Assembly: GCF_905147045.1 (NCBI RefSeq)
Contig: NC_065911.1
Span: 4,340,001-4,404,000 of the forward strand
DNA length: 64,000 nucleotides
DNA from: Nymphalis io
Taxonomy: Eukaryota > Arthropoda > Insecta > Lepidoptera > Nymphalidae
Direction of reading: 5' to 3'
In this document: piece by piece, positions 34,901-46,900 of the stretch
Numbering within the stretch: position 1 is the stretch's first letter
Layout of the letters: each line of letters starts with the position of its first letter
Notes under the pieces: model-generated
The model's input: only the letters and a program-made list of their open reading frames with translations
Told to the model about the DNA's origin: nothing
The model's database searches: none
Program-made: the position numbers and the translations under genes

Positions 34901-37900
34901 ACCAAGAGCACAGCCAAAGGGTGACAAGGAGCGTGTCCCCCCGGTAGGCAGATGATCGGTCGCCCTATCGTCGCAGAACCTAGAGCGACGATAGCAGTCG
35001 ATCAGCAAACAAAACGGCCACCTCCTGCGAAGAAAGCCACGGAGGAGCGAGCTAAGCTCGCGACCCCAGCAACTCTGGCGCCACCAGCCAACCAGCCGAC
35101 GGCCAGGGACCAACAGTTAAGGAAGCCTAGCAAAAAGAGGAGGAAGAAGAAGAGGGCAGCTAGGCCACCCAGGACTGAGCCTGCGGCGGCATTGACGCCG
35201 CAGCCCAGGAAGGCAGCGACGGAGCCAAAGTCCGCTCCAGCTGCCGCCACGCGGCCGGTGGTGTGGCAAGAAGCGCCTCCCCCTGTGCAGATGACAACCT
35301 CGGCCAGTGCGAAAGGCCCGGACACCACCATCATCGTCCGGGTCTTCATGGAGGCACTGACAGCGATCCTGGTCGCCTATACACAAGGCCAGGACATTAT
35401 ACCTGCCATCTCAGCTGGAATAGCCGCTCTTGCGAAGCTTAATTCCAGCTGAGAATATTATACTGGAACCCAGGCGGCATACGAGGCCATGTCCGGGAGC
35501 TGACCCTACTCGCCCAGTCGCAGGATATTCATGTAATCCTCCTGGGCGAGACAAAGCTCTCGGCCGAAATCGAGCTCCGAATCCCGAACTTCTTCGTGTA
35601 TCGGCGAGATGAAGTCTCTCCCCGGGGCTGCCCATTCAGAGGAACTGCAGCCCTGGTGAGGAGGGACATCATACACGAAGAACTTGCACATGCACCGTTT
35701 GTGAGCCTACGCAGGGGGTGCGTGTGCATGCTGGTGAGACGGAGCTTCTGCTGTATGCCGCCTACAAGCCACCCGGACAGACTTTCTGAAGCACCGATGT
35801 CCAATCGCTTATCGACTCGCCGCTGCCTACACTGATCGTGGGTGATCTGAACGCGAAGCACCACGCTTGGGGCTCGCGCGTCATCACCCAGGCGGGTAGG
35901 CACCTGCTCGAGGATAGCGAACGACAGCGTTACGGTGTGTTGGGTCCAGGAGCGCCGACCCACATACCGACTAACCCTATGTACCAGCCGGACGTCCTGG
36001 ACATCGTGCTGCACCACCGACTAGACGCACCCATCGATGTTGAGGTTAACTACGACCTCAACACACAACACCTACCAATTGTGGTCACAATCGCCCTCCA
36101 GTGCGACTTCACAGTGCCCCGCTCCCCACGTTTGCGGGTCGACTGGGGGCGCTACTCCTCAGAGCTCTCGGAGTTTGAGCTCACGGTCCCGATCGCGACG
36201 ACTGAAGATGTAGAAGGAGCTGCTTCTAAAATTTCTGAGGCGATCCAGAAAGCCAAAGAAGCAGCCACCTCTCAAGGAAGCACGCCGAGAAGTCGTCAGG
36301 ACCAGCTGCCGAGCTCGCTCTGAGTGAAACTGAGGAAGAAACGAGATCGAAGTGTCGCGTGCGCTCGTGGCTCTCGAGGATGACTACTGGGAGGCCACCA
36401 TCGATCAAGCATCCGAGCACGACACTACGCTGTACCACCTCTGCAAACAACTTACCGGACATGACTCGCCTGTCTACCCGCTCCTACTAGATCGAGCGGG
36501 TAACAGAAGATATTCCGCCAGCGACAGAGCAGAGATCCTGGCGGAATATTTGGAGGGACAATTTACCCCCAACCCACCGGACTTATCCAAAACCGATGTC
36601 GTCCATCATCACCCGGCAATCCAGAATCAAGTGGAGGTATTCCTGTCGGCCCCAATCCCGCCGCTCCAGGGAGATGATTTTATCTCTCTGTCCGAGCTGC
36701 GGAAGGCTGTCTTCCGTCTACCGAAGAGGAAGGCGCCAGGCCCCGACGGAATTACCAACGCCGCGCTGATGCAGCTACCCAACAACTGCCTCGTAGCGCT
36801 CGCGAGTGCATTTAATGGGATACTCCGGACCGGACACTTCCCCGAGGCGTGGAAGATAGGGAAGGTCATCGCCCTCCCTAAACCCGGGAAGGATCGTCGC
36901 TTCCCGGCAAGCTATCGGCCTATCACGCTACTCTCGCACATCGCCAAGCTGTTCGAGCGTCTGTTGCTGCGGAGACTCGCGCCTCACCTGCCCCTGCGCG
37001 AGGAGCAGTTCGGATTCCGCAGCGACCACTCAACGACGCTCCAGCTGGCGAGAGTCCTTAGCCACTTAGCCAGTGACCGTAACAAAGGACATCCCACCGT
37101 CGGGGTCTTTCTTGACATGGAGAAGGCCTTCGACCGGGTGTGGCATGCCGGACTCCTGGCTAAGCTTCTGAACACCTCGGCGCCTCTCGCGTATGTGCGA
37201 GTAGTGGCGTCGTTTCTGGAAGGCTGAAGCTTTTATGTCTCGGTGGAAGGCGCGGATTCCCAACCGCGCCCCATTCGAGCCGAAGTACCCCAGGGTAGCT
37301 GTCTGTCACCGCGTCTATACGCGGTATACACGGACGACATCCCTACCCTCCGCGACCATCTGCGAGAGGGTGAAGAGGATGTGATGCTGGCCCTGTACGC
37401 GGACGACAGCGCATATTTCTCGTCGTCCTACCACCAGATCGTCGCTATCAACAGGATGCAACGTGTGTTGGATCTGATACCAGATTGGCTAGACAAGTGG
37501 AGGATGGCTGTCAACGTTGGTAAGACGGCCGCTCTGCTTGTCGGTGCTGATAAGCCGATGCGTCGGCTCACCTTTCGAGGCAAGGACGTGGAATGGCAGA
37601 CCTCAGTCTGCTACTTGGGGTGTCACTTGGACCGCAGGCTGCGCATGATTCCCACCGTTAACAAGGTGGTGAGTCATGCCGCGGCTGCCCGGTCTAAGCT
37701 GTACAACGTCTTCACTTCGCGGCTTCCTATGAATACCAGACTGAGGGTCTACGGTGCTTACGTCCGCTCGCGCCTGACGTATGCGGCCCCCGCCTGGTAC
37801 GCACTCTGCTCAGCGTACCAGAAGCGGAGGATTCAGATCCAACAGAACCGAAGCCTGCGTATGATTGTAGGAGCTCCGAGGTACGTCAGAAATGACGTCA

Positions 37901-40900
37901 TTCATCGAGACACCAGGACGCCCACCGTGGAGGAGTTCGTCCGCAAGCTCGCTCGCTCGCTATTTGCTAAGGCGGATAGCAGTGCGAGCGTACACCTCCA
38001 CGGTATAGCACCGCTTCATGCCAGACCACCTGAGGGGCGTCCGTTACCTCGTGAGCTCCTACTGTCGCCGACCATCAGCGCCGATGCGGGCATCGGTGAA
38101 GAGGAAGATGACGATCTGGAGACGCGGTAGGACGACATAACCAGTGAACAAGATTACCACTGAAGAAAGATAGCCACTGGGTCACAACGACCCTGGCCCT
38201 ATGGGCCTAAAAGAATCGACACGACGGTCGAACCGTCGGGGAGGACCATCCCGGGTAGGGGGGGCAACCCCGAGGCCCGTACCCAGACTGGCCTAGGCCA
38301 GCCAGGAGGACCATTGATAATAAATGTTAAAACGGCAAACTATATAAATATTCAGACAGAAATCTTTTTTTATGTTTGTTTTATAAGCAATTTATAGTGA
38401 GAATTTTTTCAATTATATTTTCTATAAAAAGGTTCAATTTATTAAAAATGAAATTAAAAAAGTTATTTTCAAATAAATATTAGTAAATTTCACAGATGAT
38501 AAAAAGTATAAGTGGTTTTTCAACGATTTATTTTATATCATTGTAACAATATTGTTGATTGACGAAAAAGAGTAACTACTAAGTTTCTTGGCGGCTTACT
38601 TGGCAAGAAACTCTACATTTTTATTTTTTATAGAATAGGAAGGCAGTCGAGCATATGGGCCACCTGATAGTAAGTGGTCTTCAACGCCCATAGACATTGG
38701 CATCGTAAGAAATGTTAACTATCGCTTACATCGGCAATGCGCCACCAACCTTGGGAACTAAGACGTTATTTTGCGGTAGAATATCTGAGGAGTGGGTGGT
38801 TCCTACCCAGACGAGCTTGCACAAAGCTCTACCACCAGTGAAATACATTCCGAATCGGTGGTAGCTTTCAATTTATCTTTTAAATCTTTTTTAAGCCTTC
38901 TTCTCAAGAGAGTACTTTCCACTAGAATTTATACTATGATAAGAGTTCGTGTATTAAAATAATATTTTTATAATATAGAATATATTTGAGATTTTGATAA
39001 TATCGGCTGTGTATAAATAGAATACTGAAGCCGTTCACGCCACAATGACGCGACTTAATCGAGTTGTTATCGAAGCAAGCACTACTGAATTAAGTGCTTA
39101 ATTTGTGTTTATTTCATGTGCTCTGCAGTGAAGGAAATTATCTCGAGGTAACTTGCATGTGTCGGATGGATGATGATGAATACACATGTGTACCCACCAA
39201 ACCTTATTGGAGCTGGTATCTACGTTAAGTTGATATGGGAACTACGAAATGTTATAAATCAATTTACCTTATTATCAGCTTTTTGCCTCCAGTGGTTGTA
39301 TGCTTCAATCAATGACTGCCCTTTCTGGGGTAGTACATAGTCAACTGAAAAATATATTCTTTTATGTAATATAAATAGTATAAGAGTGAAATAATGTAAT
39401 AATTTAAAAAAAATATTTTCGATCATTTGATTTGGTTTGAGTAAATGTAATGAAAAAAAGGGGTGTGAATGTTATCTGAAGGTTGCGGATTCTAAACTTA
39501 TAATCACCAGCAATTTTTTTTTTCATTTATAGTAGAGTTGTCAAGGCAAAGTCACTTCATCACGGTAGCATGCGATCCCGTGGCGCTCCTCGTTAAGGCG
39601 GGGGGGGGGGGTACCACTTGTTTTTTTGGTGGATATTCCGATGTTCAGGGCGCATTTGACGCCTTGGACAACTGCGAGTCCCACATACCTTCCACTATTT
39701 CCGTGGGGGAAACGCGTAACGCGTGTTTCTAGCGATAAAAAATTAAAAATAAAATATTCCAGTTACTTACTGACAGTAGTGGTTCCACCAGCGACAGCAG
39801 CGCGAGTACCCTTGTAGAAGTCGTCTGCAGTCTTCGCTCCCATCATCTCCAGTTCAAAGTGGGTGTGGGGATCGATACCACCGGGCATCACCAGCAAGCC
39901 GGTGGCGTCAATGGTGCGGGTACCACCAGGGATTATAAGGTTGCGTCCCACTTCCCTGAATAAGAAAAATATTTTAATAAATTTGCAGGTTTCCTCACGG
40001 TGTTTTCCTTCACCGTCAAGCACAAGATGAATTATAAACATAAATTAAGCACGTGAAAATTTAGTGGTGCTTACCTGGTTTGAACCCACGATCATCGATT
40101 AAGATTCACGCGTTCTAACCACTAGGCAATCTCGGCAGTTCAATAATTGGAACACTTAAATAAATAGCAATATGATAAAATTATTTAAAAAAAAGGTACG
40201 AACGGTTCTGGCTAGAAATATCACAGAATTGAGAAGAACCTGTAAAATAACTGTGCGTTTATTGTTTTTTTTTTTGTATATTTCGTTGCAATCAGATCAC
40301 AGGCTCTAGTATTGTGCTCCGTTTGCCCTTAGTATAATAATGAAACAAAATAGCAAAGATTTATTTTATTATAAAATAAAATTAATAGTAATAAAGCCAA
40401 TAAAGCTGACTCAACGCTCCTTTATTTACGACACAAAACAATTTGATTTACCCATTATATGAGTGTTGATTGGGGTTAATAGAATCTATTTAAGTTATAT
40501 AGGAATGCGGGGTTTTGATTTATCGTGATATATCGTTCCCGGACTTTTTAATAAGTTTTTTATACAGAAGAGCCGAGCCAAGTGGCTAGCTCACGTGAAA
40601 CTTGGTAAAGATGGGTTTGAGCACTGAATTTTCATACGCTTGTGTGCATGCTGTGCATGTGGTGCATACATGTGTGGTATAATATAATATCACGTATATC
40701 AAATTTAGGCGATTACTTTATACAGACTATTAACTGTACCAATATCCTTTTCTTGCTGTAGCTTAGAAGAATTTAGGTGTGTTAAACCCTTAATTCGTTT
40801 AAAATTTCTAACTAATTGATTTCAATGATAAGCGTTTCAATTATATCTAATTAAAAACACTACGAGTCTTCAATCAAAGAAAAAGAATTGGCATCAAACA

Positions 40901-43900
40901 CGTTACGTTTTTCACGAGCAATAAATCAATAGTTTAACGATTATATATCATGGAATGAATGAATAATAAAGTAAGGAAATTATTTCCTGATAATTTTATA
41001 TTTAACAAAAGGTCGTTGAAGCTATCAACGTGAATCAGTGTCGATTTACTGCGATATTTAATCTAAATCTCTTCGGCCTTGCGATTGCTTTGCTAGGTAC
41101 TGAGGTAAACATTTTTAGGGATTCCGATAGCGTCTTATGTTACGAAATTTAAGTGAATCTATTTTTGACATTTGGTTAATTTTACAAAGTTGTAAGCAAA
41201 AATTCATTCTCACATTCCATTTTTATAATTCATCAGAGCGAGATGTCAGATATTCGAATAAATGAAGAATTAAATACAGTGGACTATCTAATGTTACCGC
41301 ACATGACATTTTTGTCTGTTATCTGTTCCTTGAAGCCAGGTCTCGAGTGACATGCGTCTATAATCTATGATAATAACTGGCACCCATTTAAGGAAGTGAC
41401 AGTTATGGTGGTGCGGATGTGCTTGTTACCGCATTAGTTACATCCTGTGTGGCGCATGAATATTATATCGAATATGTTCTTAATTTGAAAATATTTGAAT
41501 ATCGTTTTGCATCCTCGTTAAATAAGTTTAACGCGAACGATATTTTGTTGTAATCATTCCAAATTTAAATGTATAGTACAATTTATTAAAATAACTGATT
41601 AGTTTACTTCTCTACTCGTTACATATTCTACAACTAAACAAACTGTCTCGTTGGTCTAGTCGCTTGATATAAGGCCGCAGACCCGGAGGTCCTGGGTTCA
41701 ATTCGCAGGTCGGGCCAATTAAAGTTATTGGGTTTTTCTGTCAGAAAATTCTTAGTCCCGGAGTGTGGAAGTTGGAAGTGTGTACACTCCCGTGCCTCGG
41801 AAAGTACGTAAAGCCGTTAATCCTGCGCCTAAACTCTTTCCGGTCGTGTCGGATTGTCGTCCCATCGGATTATGAGAGTTAGGGAATAGAGAGTGCACCT
41901 GTGTTTGCGCACACACTTGTGCACTATAATATCTCCTGCGTAGTTGGCTAATCTCTCGTGAGATTGGCCGCCGTGGCCGAAATATGTCTGGAGGACATTA
42001 TTACAACTAAACAGTATTGATGAGTTATGGTTAGAAAGGTGAGGGATGCAGTGTAAGTACAGGAATACGGGATAAAACATCTTAGTTTCCAAGGTTAGTG
42101 GTCCATTGGCGATGTTAAGCAGTTACCATCAGAGGGCCCATTTTCAAGTCTGTTTGCCTATTTATGGCTACAATAAAAAAAAATTATAAGAATTTACATA
42201 TCTTTGTAATTTGTTATTAAATTTATCAAAGCTTTAAATGATTTTGGTAAATTACTTCTTTCATGTAAGTATAGGTATCATAAGATGATTTTGAAATATT
42301 TCTTAAGAAAATATACCGTAAAAATAGTACGGCTACCTGGTAAATATCAATCCTATAGTATGACTTGCACATTTTTTCTCGACCTGATTAAGGTATCGTC
42401 TGAGAATTTTTTACGAAACCCTTAATTAGGAGAATACAATTATTAATTTAGGAAAAAAAATCAAATGGATGATAGAATTGGAAATTAATTTTACTATTCA
42501 ACCTAAAAAAATGGTGAGTTTAATTTAAAAAAAAATTGGCCACATAATTTAGACATCCATTCATTGGTAGAATTATTTCCTAGTTAAACAATACTGTACC
42601 AGCTACCGGGTACCATCATGTCATATAAATGACCGTCCTTATATATATATATATATATATAAGGACGGTCATTTATATTTAGTTCGATGAATAATATATA
42701 TATATATATATATATATATTATTCATCGAACTAAAATCCAACATATTTTACAACAAGTTTTATTTTGATTGTTAAAAATTATTATAAATGTTATGATAAA
42801 TATGACGTCACTCCTAACAAAAAGTTTATAAAAACGGTCTGACTTATTAATGACTATTGGAAATAGAATAAACCGATACTAAATTCCCGCAAGTATTTTC
42901 ATTATTACCATTTTATAATTTAATTACCGTAGTGAGGGGACTCCGGCCTACTCAAAAATGTACGCAAGCCTTACATGGAATATATAAAATCCTCCTTTTT
43001 ACTGACAACATTTATTTGAATTTCCGTATTCATTTTTTATTTCAACGAGTAATTTATTTAAATTTTCGTTCATATGTATCTTATGTGTGTATGTACGCTA
43101 CTACGAATTCTACTAAGAATTTTGAAAAATGAAATGAAGTCTCAATAGCAACTTATCTGCTTGACCCGTCCGTGGGATCTAGGACTTTGCAGCTACTAGA
43201 CAAACAGGCAGACTATACGCGCTCTTGGAAGCACGGAAGTGTAAACGCTATTAATTTCTTTTCACAACTAGCACTGAGAAATTCGTGAGACTTTAGTTTT
43301 TCATCTCTCAATTAAAATCTATTACATTTATTGACAGTAAATTTCTCAATTAACTTTAAGTGGCTCAACGCTGTTGAAAATCTAGGACGTAGACTTGCAG
43401 GCCCTACGCCAACGAGACGTTACGTAAGGGACTCATCGTATCGTATTATGTAAAACTTACAAGGCACCGTTGTAAAGGGATTCTTGTCACATATTCCATA
43501 TATTACTGTCATGTTGTGTTCGGTAGTAAACAATGGACTCCAGGTCGAACGCTTAGTGCAGTATTGTTATTCAATAGATCTGCAAAGGTATTTTACTTGT
43601 TAGCGGAAGCCGTATGTTTAAGGTATGTTCGCAATAGCTTGTTAAATGTGGCCTTAAGTGCGTCACACACAATGAATAATATTTTATCTTAAGATTATAT
43701 ATTTCGCCCCAATACAAAATGATAATATACGTAATCGTATAAGATGCAATACCGTATTGAGGTTCTGTATTAATACTCCCGAACTTCGCTTGGGTAACTA
43801 CGAACTTTTAAACAATAATATAATTATAAACACTCGATCTAGTCTAGCTTACACTATTTTATCACGAATTTATATCTCGTAATATTTCTAAAACGATTGA

Positions 43901-46900
43901 TTCGAATTCAAAAACTTTAAAAGACAATATTTATTTTCAAGATTAAAATTATTATTTAATCGATTTTAATAAGGATTAATACTTTGTGAAAGTTAAATTA
44001 AAATTGTGGTTATATTTTCATTTCAAAAGTTTATAAGAACTTTTTTGTAGTATCTATTTGAATTTATCAAGAACATTTCTTCTTATTTTTTTTAAATTGT
44101 ATTTAGTCATCATTTAATGTGCTTGATGTGTTCTCCTATAATTTAACTCTCCTATAATTGAATGTGTGCTACATATTTTACAACATTATTCCACGATGTT
44201 GTGTACTCGTATATATGATAGTATTTAAATGTATAAATTTGTAGTGTAGACTATTGGTAGCGCACGTATAAATCTTAGTGGTTTTATAGCTGCTATCATT
44301 ATGTTCAATATTGTACTGATATTTTAAATGGATAAATAAAAAAAAGTAGGCATCCTTTGTTATGTAAAACTTAAAACTAAAATAATATATTAGTTCATTA
44401 TCAATCTGATTAGTAGTTTTAGAGTAAATGGATAAAATTAAATAAACTGACTACTGGTGGTAGGGCTTTGTGCAAGCTCGTCTGGGTAGGTACCACCCAT
44501 TCATCAGATATTCTACCGCAAAACAGCAGTACTTGGTATTGTTGTGTTCCGGTTTGAAGGGTGAGTGAGCCAGTGTAATTACAGGCACAAGGGACATAAC
44601 ATCTTAGTTCCCAAGGTTGGTGGCGCATTGGTGATGTAAGCGATGGTTAACATTTCTTACAATGCCAATGTCTAAGGGCGTTTGGTGACCACTTAGCATC
44701 AGGTGACCCATATGCTCGTCCGCCTTCCTATTCTATAAAAAAAAAAAAAAAACATCATGTGTATCGCGCCTTATGTCTATCTAAGTTATGTTTATAATGT
44801 ACAATATTATACCGATTAAAATTGTATTTGGAATTTTAAAACGAATAAACAATTGTATAATTTAGACGATAGACATATTGTTGTATACGGAATGTTATAA
44901 TATCTTCGAATCGATTCAATTTACACAAAGAGTTAGTCGCTATGTTTGTTCAAGGTATCTGGATACGTTTAACGTTTATACGAAAAGGTCGTATGTACCA
45001 TTTCAATAGTTTTAAGTTCTATAACCGAAGATGGAGCAGCGTGGTGGAATAAGCTCCAAACCTTCTCCTCAAAAAAGAGGAGAGGAGGCCTTTAGCCCAT
45101 CAGTGGGACATTCACATGCTGTTACAAAAACCGAAGATTGATAGGTTATAATGATGTTAATTTTCCCGAGATAAAATAAAGTTTACGTCACTATGTACAT
45201 CATTTCCGTATAACAAGAACTTCTAGATATCATTTAAAAGCTAATTTATTCAGAAGTAACGGGGGCTATATATTTTTTTCAGTAATGAATGTTCAGCCTG
45301 AAGAAAAGAGCTACCGAGCTTATGTTTGTGTGTATATACGAATGCATGTATGTAAGCGGACACGTTTAAGATACGATGGTCGTTAGTTACGATTAAATCA
45401 ACTCCTTCATATCCTAAATACATTGAAGCCATAGTAACGCTCGCCATTAATAGGATATAGTTCAATAGTCTAGATTTTTACAAATGTTACGGTACGTAGT
45501 TGACGTATTTAAGACACGTACGAAATGATTTGCTTCCTCGTTTCTAATACGCACCGCCAAGGTCTGGAATACCCTCCCGACCTCCGTTTTCCCCACCACC
45601 TACAACATGGGTACCTTCAAGTCTAGAGTGAATAGGCATCTTCTAGGCAAGCGCGCTCCATCTTAGTCTGTATCTCACTTTCCATCAGGTGTGATAACAG
45701 TCAAGCGCTGGCCTATACATTAAAAAAAAAACGGTAATGTCTCGTTTATATACATATATTGTGCATTGATGTTATGTGTGCGTGTAACCCGACATCATAT
45801 TTATTAAAAACAATGACATCATGAATTAAAGAAATTGTTTATTTCAAAGTAGAGATGTAATTATTGTAAATTATTGAGATAAAGTTTTCAGATATTTTAT
45901 TTAAAACGCTGTTATTCTTAAGATATGATTAAGATAAGATAAAGAGTTTTTAAATGTTCATTTACTATGAGTACTTTTTTTTTGGACATTTTTCACACAC
46001 GGCCATCTGATCCCAAATTAAGCTTGTACAGAGCTTGTACTATGGAAACCAGACAACTGATATACTATTTTTCTTTTGTAAATAAATACTTATATAGATA
46101 ATTACACCCAGTCAGGACAAACAGACATGTTCATGCACACAAATTTTTTTTTTTTTATAGAATAGGAAGGCGGACGAGCATATGGGCCACCTGATGGTAA
46201 GTGGTCACCAACGCTCTTAGACATTGGCATTGTAAGAAATGTCAACCATCGCTTACATATCCAATGCGCCACCAACCTTGGGAACTAAGATTTTATATCC
46301 CTTGTGCCTGTAATTACACTGGCTCACTCACCCTTCAAACCGGAACACAACAATATCAAGTATTGCTGTTTTGCGGTAGAATATCTGATGAGTGGGTGGT
46401 ACCTACCCAGACGAGCTTGCACAAAGCCCTACCACCAGTAAACACAAATATCTGTCCTGGGTGAATCGAACCCACAATCTTCGGCGTGAAAGGCAAGCAT
46501 CCACCAACCACGCAAACCGGCTCATCAACGTACTAATTTATAGTACAATGAATGTAACTCGCCTGTAAATTATATTTATTTTATAAATAACTAGCAAATA
46601 TCGAATTAATTTTAATACCAATACAATACGTTACATCGTTTATAGTACATCCGTACAAGTGTATGTTGACGTTAGTATATTTGGTTATTTTGTCTAACAA
46701 ATACAGATATTATTTAATTTGTTTACGACAGTTTACGCCGCATAAACTAATTACTAAATTTTGCGCTATCACGCTAAAGGAGAGAACCAGAAATTTATCT
46801 ATAAGTTAAAAAATAAATTCTATACGTAAACGTAAACGTAACAGCCTGTGAATGTCCCACTGCTGGGCTAAAGGCCTCCTCTCCTCTTTTTGAAGAGAAG

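Larger units (their letters stand above)
32536..38321 (+). mobile_element. L4: jockey-type LINE with 30-bp flanking repeats
   Basis: Identical 30-bp direct repeats (start AAATGTTAAAACGGCAAACT) at 32506-32535 and 38322-38351 flank it; unit A holds the single empty copy near 16298-16327. ORF1 has a Ser/Pro-rich head, a KVYIRGLPLDTP segment like PRE_C2HC domains and three CCHC knuckles. ORF2 has an endonuclease and an RT with YADD at 37396-37407. There is a GC-rich 3' UTR with no poly(A). ORF1 is split by a nested LINE; ORF2 has frameshifts near 35740-35840 and 36323 and a TGA at 37225. Confidence 0.92.
19720..38861. repeat. duplicated unit B (19.1 kb)
   Basis: Counterpart of 2464-16832, in the same orientation and directly continuous with exons 1-4. 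Private features are the L3 and L4 LINEs, the minisatellite expansion, a hAT-like MITE with a local duplication, the S4 SINE body and an insert of about 200 bp near 32130-32330. Confidence 0.9.

Noticed and set aside
34667..35386. Minus-strand ORFs of 89-148 codons
   Set aside because: Shadows of the GC-rich L4 gag on the other strand.
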